Below, piece by piece: positions 48,215 to 61,100 of a stretch of 64,000 nt of DNA (position 1 is the first letter of the stretch; each line of letters opens with the position of its first letter). A program made the position numbers and the translations under genes. The stretch comes from Typha latifolia (lineage: Eukaryota; Streptophyta; Magnoliopsida; Poales; Typhaceae), in assembly GCA_019914945.1 (NCBI GenBank), contig CM034110.1, positions 4,915,808 to 4,979,807 of the forward strand. The letters run 5' to 3'. The notes beneath the pieces are model-generated. The model searched no databases, was not told the origin of the DNA, and saw nothing but the letters and a program-made list of their open reading frames with translations.

Positions 48215-51039
48215 TTAGCTACACCATTGATCAAAAAAAAATTCGCTAAACCTCGAAAGTTAAAGTTGAATTTATCGGTTCATTGTTGCAAATTGCTTAT
48301 AAGCAATCTACTGGACAACAAGAACTATGGATATTTTATGCTTGGTTCTGTTCGAGGCTAAGTCCCGAACTCGATTAGTTAGTTTTAATTTTTTGAAAAC
48401 TTGATTATATATAAAAAAGATAAAAAAAATATTTTGTTACTAAACTAGTTTAGGAGTGAATGAAATTAAAAAAATAAACTTTTTGATTTTTAAAATAGGA
48501 TAAAAAATAGAAAAAAATTGAATAGGGGAAAGAAGGACTTCAATAATCAAAAGCCATAATCAAAACAATTGACATTAGCACCAATATGCAGGTGATTATA
48601 AACAAAACCTCTGATGAAAAAAAATCATAGTGCCTTAGAATTCTCATGGCACTACTCCACTTCCTACAAAAAAAAATAAAAACTACTTCCTACAAATCAG
48701 CCGTAGAGCTCCAAATTAAACTAAACCTTTAAATTTAAGGAGACATTTGATTCGTGCTTAAAGGATACTTTTCATAAATTAGAACATCCTTAAATATATC
48801 TTACAACCAAATACTAACTTATCCATATTTTGGTCAAACCTTATATAAGGTAAGTCACGTGATAAATTAGGTGATAAATTAGGTGATAAGTCACAAGATA
48901 AGTTATCTATAAAATCTTATCAAAAGTAGAAGATGTGATAAATTTATACACGTTTTCTAAGCAAATTTTTTAGTATAATTAACATACTTATTCATAGTTA
49001 GTAACCAAGCATAAATTATTGTATAAACTTATTCAAGATAATCATTATATTTTAGTATTTTACAACCAAATAATAAAATATGAATAAAGTTATATATGTA
49101 CCTAATCTACGTTTAAAAGATGTGCATAAAGTTATCCTTAAAAACTTTTACAAGGGGAGGGGCTCTTCCCCTCCCTTCAGTATTTTTCTTTCTCTTTGAT
49201 CTCTTTTCCTCTCTCTCCTCCCCCCTTTCACTTTCTTCATGCTGTCTCTTCTCACTGTTTCTTCTTGGTTTGTCCGATCTCCCTCTCTATCGGTCCCGAT
49301 TACCTTTCCTCTTCTCTTTGATCGCCAATCTCCATAGGTCTTCCTTCCTTCACTTTTCTTTCTTTTTTTTTCGCCCCCTTGCTCTCTCCTTTCGTGTCCA
49401 CTGCCTTGTTATCGCTGCCACTTACCGTAGTGTTCTCTTTTATGCTTTCACCCCCTCAAGCCGCAAGCTCCGAAGGTAACTAATATTCCATTTTGTCTCC
49501 ATGGCCCATCTCCGAGGCTGTCTCTACTTCATTGTGTCGAGAGACTTTGTATCGATCTTGAAAGTGCATTAGGCTTCGCCTCCATACTTAATACTATGGT
49601 TCTTTGTTGGTCTATCTGTATTTCAGTCAAGTATAACGCTTGTTGAAAGGCCGACGCTCTATCTCCATTTCTCCTTTGAGTGTATCAAATGTAATTGCTT
49701 ACTAAGCCTATAATAGTAGTAGTAATAATAATAATAATAATAAAATGAAACTTTATGGCCAAGTTTTGACCATCAAAGTTTATGTTTATGCTGACTTAAG
49801 ACGCTAACTCCAAACAATAAAGACCTGAAAGTGTAAACAATCTCTTTTCTTTTTTTCTTTCTTTCTGATGTGAAGATAAGGATATACATATTTCAAGATA
49901 TAGATAGCTAATATTGTCCTTCAAGACACTGTTAGCTGTTCAAAATGACGAAAGAACGCTACTTAAACCATTCATACATAAGGTGATCCTCTATTTCCAA
50001 TATACGTTATTCAAGCATACTTAATCTTAATCCTCAATAACATTTTTTCTGTGGTTAATTATTAGCAACATGATTTCAAAGTGAGGTTATAGAATGAAGA
50101 TAAAAGTCCCAATTGACAAATACATTGATTCGCTACTATCACTGGGTCTCATACTACAGCAATTTTGGGTTTCAATGTAGGTTAAAAGAATCAATCTTGC
50201 CCATCTAAACAATCAATGAACAAACACAATCAAGCAGCTCATGATTTGAGCCAGTTGCTCGTGCCCAAATTACTGAACTTATATATTAGGGAGGGCTAGT
50301 CTCTTTATCTAACTAATGGTTAGTTTATGGATGCAATATTATGATGAGTTCATATATATATATATATATGAAGACTCGAAAGGAACTAAATATAGGATAA
50401 AGCTTGCTAATGTAATGTTATAACTTTTATTATTGTTTTAGTGTTGTTTTGGTTGTATTCAAATACTTCGAAATAAAGCAACAATTTTTTTTTTCAAATT
50501 ACTCTTTAATAATTGTACGGTTGGAAATGTGGCCTATCACATTACCGAGGTTGGGATTACATTATTAATAGAACTAATTATATTTAGCCATCTAAACTAT
50601 AATTTTCTAGGCACATCTCCTGAACTGATCTCAAATATTCTCAACTCAAAGAGATAATATAATTACCTCTTTTTTTTCAAATCTATGTAGATATTTTTCT
50701 TAATAACAAAAACTTTAAATGTTGTACCTGAAAAACTGTAATAATTCAAGAGTGCTGAACATAATTGTCCCCTGTTAATAACTAGCTAGAGTTGCCCTGA
50801 GGCAGGTACAAAATCTCATCTAATTTAGCTAGTAATTGTTTCATCGAAAATAGTTATAAAATTAACCCAATTTGATGTTACTGGGCTTTCCCCTTTTTTC
50901 CTCCAACTGTAGAAATGCTTCAATCAAGAAGCAAAAGCTATTTTCAAAAGACGAGTTTCCTTACAATATTTACAGGACAATGGAAAGAGCTCGGGATTCG
51001 TTAGTAGAATATTAGCTGGGGTTGAAAGAAAAAAGTAGA
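48215..51039. other. Intergenic DNA between the copia remnant and the UPL3-type gene
   Basis: About 48760-49130 is AT-rich with repeated 'gataaattaggt' words and 'aaccaaat' ends, possibly a MITE. About 49150-49440 is pyrimidine-rich, with one open frame that is low complexity. (AAT)n lies at about 49722-49742 and (AT)n at about 50355-50370. No gene. Confidence 0.4.
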
Positions 51040-51045
51040 TTTATT
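51040..51045 (-). terminator. Candidate polyadenylation signal of the UPL3-type gene
   Basis: AATAAA on the minus strand, about 245 nt beyond the stop codon. Plant signals are loose, so this is only a likely candidate. Confidence 0.35.
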
Positions 51046-51289
51046 CAATCTCAAAATTATAATGGAACCCTAACAGGAGACAACAGAAAAGAGAAATAAA
51101 CTGTTAGATCATTACTTCAAGGAACAATGAGAATATACAATATTATTATTAGGAAAAAGGAAAAGGAAGAGAAAATGAGAACAGATATGTCTGCCACCCA
51201 CTTCTAGACGACGGATCTGCTTGCTTGGTCTGTGCCAACGAAAAAACTGCCCTCGATGTTGCAGAGTATACTGGTAGCTTGCTTTAAAA

Positions 51290-53387
51290 TCAAGACAGGT
51301 CAAATGACCCTTGGCCTTCATTAATAGCATACAGCAGCTTCTTGTACATAATTTCCTGCAATTAAAGGGATCTTGTCAATAAACTTTCAAAGAAGAAAAC
51401 TGCCATATAGAGAGTATGAGAAAATATAACCTTGGTAGAGTATGGAGGAAGTTTCAGGTAGTTAGCACAAGTCATGACGCTAGGAAGATCATCATCAGCT
51501 GCTTCGGACACTCCAGTTCCATTGGATGTCGTGTTCGTAGCAGTGGAAGAATGCTGTCATCAAGGAATAAGTTTTGAGAGAATGAAATGCAAATGCACAG
51601 GTCCGACAAGTAGATTTGTGAGGCTCATTCTACATACCTTCCTCACTATTGTAAGCTTCGGATTCAATGCAGCCAGACCACCAGGAGGAAGTCGAGGAGC
51701 ACCCGTCACAAACTGGCAAAAAGCATGTTGCTGATCTGGGTTGAATTCTGCCATGATCTCAAGGAGCTAAAAGCCAGAAGAAACAGTTAAAGTACAGTTC
51801 ACAAAAGAATTGGGAGAGATAATTAAGCTGACTTAAAAGTTGAAAGACTACTCACATTAACAATAGCAAGGCTCTTGGCAGTGTATCCATGATCAAATTT
51901 TATATGATCAGCCAGTGTGTCGGGCTGCAGTATGTGGCAATAATTATTATAGCTATGAGGAAAAGGGATGAAAAAAAAAGCATTTAGATGAAAGGTAAAG
52001 AGAAAATGTTACCTCCCACAATTCTCTGCGACCACAGATTAGGTAGTCCAGCTCATGTGGAGAAAATATTTGTAAAGATGTGACGTCAAAGACCTTACAA
52101 TAATAACCATGATATAAGCAAGGCATACAAGCAAAAAAAGAGTGATACTAAAAAAATTTCAAACAATTTGACAACAAACAAGGAATATTATGATTAAAAT
52201 ATGAAGCAAGATTTATGTTCCAAAAATGACTTGAGTATGGTCTGACAAGATAGCGATGCCAACGGCATGTGCCATACCAAAACCCAGTCGCCTTTGCATG
52301 CTAGTGGCACATCTCTAATATTATTTTTAGGGTTTTTATACATGTTTCTTATCCGAATCTTCGTATTAAAATCTACATTAGTCTTTGCTCCTTTACTAAT
52401 GTTGTAACTGACTTATTTTATTAAAAAATATATATATAGCAAAAATCAAGTGCAACATGATTCAACACAAAATATGATTGAATAAATTTATTACTTAACA
52501 AAAGCTCAATAGTTAAAATCAAAACCTAGTTGACAATAGTTGATCCAACATGTTCCTCAACTTTGATCCAATTCAAATAAATTTGACATATTAATTTTAG
52601 ATTTTTTGAACTTTAGGGAAAAAAATAAGCGAAATATCTATTCATACCGAAACTTTGGCTAAAATTAAGAAAATTTGAATTCAAATCTACTTATATAGAA
52701 TTAATCTAATATATTCATATACCAAATTTTACTCAATTTAAATAAATTTGACATATTAATTTTAGATTTTTTTTAAATTTGAGAAAATTTTTGGGGAAAA
52801 TTAAAATTTCTATTTGATTCCTATATTTTAAATAGTATTTTTTATAGATCTAGCACTAAAATGCTAGATCTATGAATAATGATCTTTACAAATAATAGAT
52901 CTATCACAATTGAGCTAAATACATCATTTTGTACAACTCAAATTAGTTTCAAAGTGTAAAATTAAAATTTAAAAAAAAAAAAAGATCTGAGCTACTGTTA
53001 TCTTCTTATTTTACTTATATAACTCCCTGAGTAAAATTCAGAGCTTGTCTTTCCTTTTCGTCATGATCTAAAAGGTGAAACAACAATTTTCTGTAATCTA
53101 GTTAAGGATATACAGGTTTCTAGGATGGCAAAGATAGCTAGCTTAGAAGATGGTCCATCAAGACATCACTAGTTATCCAGGATGGAGAAAGCCTGCCTAA
53201 TACACATTCCAGTGGCACTGTAGACCTCTGCTCAGACAAATTCTGACTAGGTAGTTCAAAAAATTGGATTGTTCCAACAAGGACAGTGGCATGGATTTGG
53301 AACTACTTGGGAGAGGCAATGGGTATTAAAACTTCTTAACTTCTATGCATAGGCATGTAAATCCTTATGAATTGCTATGCGTAAATT

Positions 53388-53434
<47 letters not shown>

Positions 53435-56400
53435 CATTGTGTGCTTGAATACAAGTAGCACCTCCATTTGACTGAGACACATTCCATCACTTTATTATAT
53501 AAAAATGCACTAGCCTAAAAGCCTAATTAGAGACAAATTAGTATTACTTAATTGAAATAACCATGTGCCCTTAAACAACAAATAGAAGACTAAGATATAT
53601 ATCAAACTTAGGGATCAAGTGCTCTAAGTTTTCCTTCGATAATTTCCTCAGTTTACATTTTATTTTTCCTACAGTTGTCTGCTTAGAACATGAAGTGGTT
53701 ATTTTGGAAACTCAATAGACCGACAAAACCATAACCCAATAAGAATATAATCGCTAACATCCACTAAGGTTCCCCCATGAGCAAGAGCCAACACCACCAA
53801 CACAACAATTGTGATACTTGTAACAGTTATCAGTAAGGCTTGAACTTTGAAGTTATAGATTTCAGTTCTGGTTGGTTTCAATTTTGACCCCTAAGGAAAA
53901 CAAAAAACTTGGGCCAAAATGGATCAGTTTCAGCTGGTTCTGGTCCAAAACAAAGGTCAAGAATAATAATCTTGTAAGTTTTGGCCTCGATCAATGCATT
54001 TTGGCTTATTTTTCAAGTTATAGCCAGTAATACTGGATTTCAGGCAAAACTTCAAAGTTCAAAAAATCACTTACATCTTAGGCAAAACTTCAAACAATCA
54101 ACAACACACTACTGTCCTTAATTGAGTCTGTAGGACTTTTACTTATAGTAAGAACACTGAGAAAGGACAGAAATAGGTTGTGCATACATCATGGAAGGGC
54201 AAAATATTTTGCGACACGAGTTGATTTTCCTATTCATTTTTCAACAAATTAACTTTTCATGATGACATGTGACAAAATACAATCAATTATCAGGATATAA
54301 AAGATATGAGCGATTACTCAATTGGCATATGATAATTGAACCTACAAAAGAGTTGATTTATCTTGTTCGTTAGGAATTTTCAGTTGTAACAAAATCTGGC
54401 AAATTCTTCTAGTCTCAGATCTGGCTTTAGAATTTCAACTCAAACAAGACATACAAAGTTATAAAATTAATAGAAATGCAAAAACCAAAAGAAATTAGAG
54501 GGTAAAAAAAAAACATATTTTTTATGTATATACGCATGTATCTTTGTGAGACTTTTGTTTATTATTCTGGTTTCAAACATTAGACAGAAAAGAATGATAG
54601 TTGAATAAGATACTAAACATATCTACTGCCATTTCGGATGCTGTTTGTTTAATCAATGATGTTAAATTGAAGAGGATTATAGAGAGCACAGTATAGACAA
54701 GCTATGCAACCCATATTTCCCATATAAACTTGTAGTTATTAATGAAATAAGCTGTATGCATCTTCATACAGTAAACATCTAAGATTTGGTATTCAGTTCA
54801 AACTACAAAATCAAGTTTATGTTATGATTACATATATAATCTATTATTTTTTCAAAGCTATACTGATAACCGTTTTACTTAAACTTGTGGAATTCCCAAA
54901 AAATAATATCAAATATGTTTGATGAATATCAACACCTTTTCTTTTGTGCCTATGCTTATCTACACTAATTTCATGTACAAGATATCTAGAGAGAATATAT
55001 TTTCAGAGATGTAGCTACAGAAGCCAACAAGATTATCTCTTTCATGGTTTCACTAGTAAATAAACTCTAAATCACAAGTGTGTTCACAACAAAATGGCAA
55101 GGGAAATAGACTGGACATCAAAATCATAACTTCTAATAAAGTACCAAGAAAGGAATTAAGATATCTGAAATTACCTGGTTGAAACCTGCCCTAAATGCTT
55201 CTACCTGTCGTGTAATTCCGGTGTTAACAGTTGCATCAACTACCAAGGAGATGTATTTTTCCAAATTGTGAATATCAACCTACAAAAGACATTTTGCTTA
55301 CAACATTATTAACATACAGCTACAAAAAGCAACCAAGGAATAAAGAGTGAAAATTTTCCAAATCTCTTACAATTGTACTTTCTTCTCCTTCCTTAAGAAC
55401 ATAATCAGGATATCCAGGAAGAGTAAAATCTAAACACAGGTCTTCAATAGGAGAACCACGGAAGCGTAAATCAGCAATTGCCTGCTTATTGTCACCAGGT
55501 GTTGATTCTAGGAACTGTTTACGATAAACAAGGACTTGGAGTTCTTGCAATATCTTCCCAAAATCGGCATCAAACGAGAGAATATCATACAAATCAAGCT
55601 CCTGATGGACAAAAGTTCCCAATTGTCACCAAGATGAAAGTTAATAAAGGGAAGTAAAAGAAAAAGAACATATGATTTAACAACTAATTTGATGCATACA
55701 TACTTGACCTAGTACAAGTTTGTAAAATGCTGTGGACAGTGGAAGGTCAAGAAGCCGTCCATCTTGCAAGGCCTTAGCCATTACTCGACCAACCAGACGG
55801 AAATATTCAACAACTTTACAAAACTGACTTCCATCAGAGTCATCAGCATTTGGAGGCCACGGCCGAGGAAACAGACCAAGAGGAGCCTGGACCAAGTCCC
55901 TGCTCCCAACAAGCAAATCAGAGTTCTGTTTCTTCATTTCTGGACCATCGTCATTCATTCCATTTCCATCAATTTCCATGGCAGAATTATCCCCCGCATG
56001 GTTGGATCTCCACAATCCTAAACTAACCTTTTGCAAATCATGACTTAAAAGAGTATAAAACTCGAGCGTTGGACCTAATCCTGTGCCAACCTCACCAAAA
56101 TATTCTACTTCAAGAACAGCCTTTTGGCTGGAAAACATTTCCATAACTTTGGCAGCAGAATCCAAAATATGGTTTCTGGAAACACGAACTTTCTGACGTT
56201 GCAACCTGCCAACTCGAACCTCTCTTTCACTTGCTGAATTATGATTATCAGCATTTTGTTGTTGCTGAAGACGATGTAATGCACGAGACAGACCAAAAGC
56301 TGTGGAGTAAAAATATTGCCTCCGTGTCTCAAATGGAAACAGAAAAGGGCAAGCTTTAGTCATTTGGTAACACCATGAAGGAAGACCACCACTGCACAAT

Positions 56401-58065
56401 GCAAGAGCATCCTGAATTTGCCTGGCAAGTTTGGGGGTTAATTTGCTGTTAACAAACTCTTCAGAAGGAACCTTGGGTCCAGTTCTGTAGAGTTCATCCA
56501 AGCTAGTGACTTTGCCTTCAGCAAAGTCGTCAGAAACTGCCTGCACTCTCAAACAAGGAGCTAGTTGATTCAAACCCTCTAGAACACGTAATAAAGCCAG
56601 AATGTTATAAGTAGGGTTAGCTTTTTCTAGGTCACAAGGAAGCTCCCCCTGCAATATGCTTTCAAGAAGTGAAGTTTGCTGCCATCGGGTGTCACTACTA
56701 GATTTAGAATAAGAGCCAGATTTGGACTTTGGGGCCAAGGAAGTTGGACCTCCTTGAGATGCCCTATCAGCCTGACTATCAGCCTTCTGATATGTTAGTG
56801 TAAATATATCACTCCAGAACCTGCTACCATCATTGGGCAAGTCAGATCCATTTAACTTCTCATCATCATCATCATCAAGCACAAGCTGCCGTTGGATAGC
56901 CTGATATATAGTCAAATGTTTGCTCAGCTGTTTCCCACCTGCTGTAAATATCAACTTATTGTAGTTCTCATTTGCACTGCTTCCAAGTGCGCGGCGATCT
57001 CGACCACTTCTAATGCCTCGGCCGCTTACAGAAGCCAGACCAGCCATAGCAGCAGCAGCAAATGACATTGCACCCCTTGAACCAAAATTGCTCCCACTAC
57101 GAAATTCAGCAGATTCTGAGCCCCTACTAGAGACATTTCTATTACTTGATCCAGACGAAGGTTGTGTTTGGCTATCACTTGTTGAAGAAGCAACATTAGC
57201 ATCATCAGCTGCATCTCCTACTTTCACATCATGTACCTTCTCTGGTACACATATAGGAAGAGACCCATCTTGTAAAACCTGAATAGAAAAAAAAAAATTA
57301 GTAGCCATATAATGACACAACTAGAGTTAGTAAGAGAAGTACAAAAACATAATCATGGTTATCGTAATAGCAGGCCACTTATATATTTCAAAAACAAAAA
57401 ATAGAATCTACTATGTAGCAGAACAAAATGCAGGCCAACTGAAACAAGAGAAACAATAAACATCAACATTACTCAAGAATAAGATGTCTTAGCATGGTAA
57501 TGATATCCAATAGCAAAATAGAAAAATTATGAACTACCTCATCATGATCATCATCTTCATCCTCTGAAATATCATCCTCATCAATCATCAGAGCATCATC
57601 AATCTCAAAAGGAGATATGTTAAGCTCCTCATCCTAAAGAGTAAGAAAAGGTGCAATGTAAGTAATAACAAAGTTGCGGCAATGAAGCAGAAAAACCAAG
57701 GGGTACATATGATATAATTAATGATATGTTATATAATTCAGAAATATACAAGAAGAAATCACATAATAGGACTATGGGTCATTTATGTAAAGATCTGCAT
57801 GCATGGACAAACAGATGCAGGCACAAATGCTCATGCAAGCTTTATATTAGAACTTCAGAAAAAGTTTCTCTTTTTTTTTTTTGCCACTGATAGTGCCTCA
57901 AGATTGTAAAATGCTTACTGAAGGTGGGGTAAAGAAAAGTAGTATGCCAAACTTTTTCTTCATTCAGGATCCAAGGTGTACTGGATGGCAATAAATGTGT
58001 TAAATACTTAAATCTATTCTCCAAGATCTGATATAAAGTTTGTACACGAAACAACATGTATGGAC

Positions 58066-58120
<55 letters not shown>

Positions 58121-61100
58121 TAGACCACAAACAAGCATTTAGAAAAGGAACTCTAGATTAGATTTTTTGTATATGTCATATGTCAAATCATCCAAAAGAG
58201 AAAAATGACAATTATTTTGAAACTTAAAATGTAAACAGACCTCAGAGCTAGAGTCTCCATGTGCCGGCTTCATTTCTACGTCTTTATCAGAAGCAGCTCT
58301 TCTACGAGCAGCATTTCTTGTTTGAGGTCCTTTTGTTTCATCAGGAGTAGACTTTAAAACAGCTTTACCTTTTCCTTTTGAAGTGCTTGCACTTCCCTCC
58401 GGAGCATCCTTTTTAGTTGTACCTCCAATTGTTACTGATGACCTAGATCTTGTTGAAGGTCGCCGGCCTGATGGAGTTGATGTGGCTGCTGCTGAAGCAC
58501 CAGCACCAGTAGCTGCAGCTCCAGATTCTGAGTTCCCAGCTACCACCGAAGGTTTCTGTCCAGAATCACTGCGCTGAACTCTCGGCCAAAGAAACTCTTC
58601 CACAGCAGCCAGACTGGCCAGTGGATCAATGAGCACAACATTCGATGAATAATCACGCAGAGATTTTTCACCTTGAGCTCTACATAGGCGTAACTTGAAA
58701 GGTTGAGACAAAGCACTTAAACCTGAGGACAGACGAGCACTTCCACCACCAGATGATCTGCCTGAATGGCTCAGTACAACTGGGAAACGTTCTAAAGAAG
58801 ACAAAGCATTTTGCAGCTTCTGAACCAATACTGACATTGGATTTCCAGTCCCTTCCTTACTTTCAAAAGGAAGAGTAACTGCAATAAAAGATTTATATCT
58901 CTTAAGTGCCTGCTGACGAAGCTTAGGCAGATCAGCTTCAGAAATTTTTTCTCTTCCAAATGTTCCGCATGATAGATAATTTAGCAATGATAAAACAACT
59001 CCACTGCCAATGAATTCAAATGTGGAAACACCATCGCCTTTACTAAGCTCAGCCAGCATCTCAGATATAACTCCATCCAACTGTTCTTCGCCACTAGAAG
59101 CAATATCAAAAGAATTGACTCCAGAGGCTTTTGATTTACCTTTGGCTTTCACTCTAACATTCTCAACATTAGCATTTAGTTTTGCACAAAGATTTTTCAG
59201 ATGAAGAAGATCATCAGCAACTCCTACTTCACTTGACCCAGAGTCAGAAGAAAAGTATTTATGTTTAAACGATCTCGCACAAACACTAACTGCAGAACGA
59301 AGACTAGAGCTTGACGTAGGGACTTCCACAGAAGTAGGAGGTGAAACAGCAAGCCCAGTTACAGAACCTTTAGACTCATCCAATGAGCTGTTTTCGTTGT
59401 TCAATCCACCACTACGTCGTCGATAACGCCGAGAACGTGAAGAAGTTCCGGGTGAAGTTTCATTGTCTTTTTCAGGTACAGATGCTTGAGAAGGAGCCGC
59501 ACTTGAGGAGTCTGAGCATATGAGTGCATCGATAGCATGAACCACCCCTTCTCTCACAAACATTTTGGAGAATGTTCCAGGAAGTTTTTCCATAAGAATC
59601 TCTGCTATCTGAAGCGCAGGAATCAGTACTTGTGGATCTTTCCATGCCAAAATTCCTGCTAAGAAGCTGTAAATCAAGTAGAACAAGACATTCATTAGCA
59701 TAAGGTGCTTTCCTTTTCTTCAAGGACACCAATCCAAAAGATATTCATAACAGTACCTGGAAATATTTGTTGTGCCAAGTAAAGACTGTATCATATCAGC
59801 TGAGCTGAAATACATTAATTTGCCAATAACAGAAAGGCATTTATGACGAACAGGGCCATTTATACTTGACCCATACACCTGGCAAGGAATAGATTATAAA
59901 AAAGAAAAAAAAATTCTCAGAAACAGGATCCGAGAAAAAAAATTGTATCACTAACCACAGACCTGTGTCAGAATGGGAAGTAGGTCCATTCCAAACTGCT
60001 GAAGAAGCTCTGGTTGATCACGCAATAACTTCTCACGTGCTGAAATTTCATTTTCTGTCCCACTTGTGTCATCTTGCTTGACAGAAGTACTTGCAGGAGA
60101 TTTCTTTGCATATGAACCTTTAACGAGAGTACTATAGCAAATTGGAAGAGAAATGGTTCCTTGAGGCAATGGTGGAAGAAGCTCATCGGCAAGGTTCACA
60201 ATTTCATATATCTAAATGAAAAAACAGAACTTCAAGAACATTCTTAAAATTAATTGAAATTGTAGAGATGAAAATATAAATGTCCCTAAAAAAATGCTGA
60301 AACACTTAAGACTCTTCTATTTAAATACTATATCAAGATTTAAAACTTAAAGGGAACCACATATATTTAATACCTAATTAAATGAGAAAAAAACATAGTA
60401 AGTCTTATAAGTTAAGACAATAAGCATGTCACCATCACCCGGTGATAGTGATAGTGATAGTGTAACACCACTTAACTTCTAAATGTTGTTAACCATATAT
60501 CCTCTCTCCTCTAAAATCATACAAGAATTCTCACTAGTTTGAAAGTTTTCAGCCATAAATCCATTAACTAACAGCATCTGGAAATAGCCAAATTTTCCCA
60601 GTACTGGAAGCAAAAATTTCTCCAGTTGTTGGAAAATACAGTCTGTTAAGCTCATCAGAGATTATAATCTTACAAATGAACATGAGTGCTTATGTTATAA
60701 GTCTCATCATTTTCCCATTTTACTTCCTTGCATGTGCAGGAAATGTTGAAAGATCCTTTACCGCAAGGGCAAATAGTGAGGCAGATCCTTATACCAGTCA
60801 AAAGTTTTCAAGGCAGGTTCCACTGTCAAATAATTATCTTGAATAGGAAATTTAATCATTTTGTGAAAAATAGTAGAATCAGGCCGATTGCTAGTTGTAA
60901 GTTAAAATGCTTCCGTCAAGCCTTGGTAAGTTGAGTTTGTACACTACATAGAGAAATATTTGGGAGGCAATTGATCCAATATGCTCACTGACCATATAAT
61001 CCCCTATGTCACCATATCTATCATAGGAACAGGAAAATTAAATTGAGCACTCACATCAAGAAAAGAAATGTCTGTCACAGCTTAGAATTCAGCAACAGGT

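Noticed and set aside
49120..49479. 119-codon Ser/Phe/Leu-rich plus-strand frame
   Set aside because: Pyrimidine-rich tract without a recognisable domain or gene context; it could be a 5' leader-like or MITE sequence, but coding is not supported.
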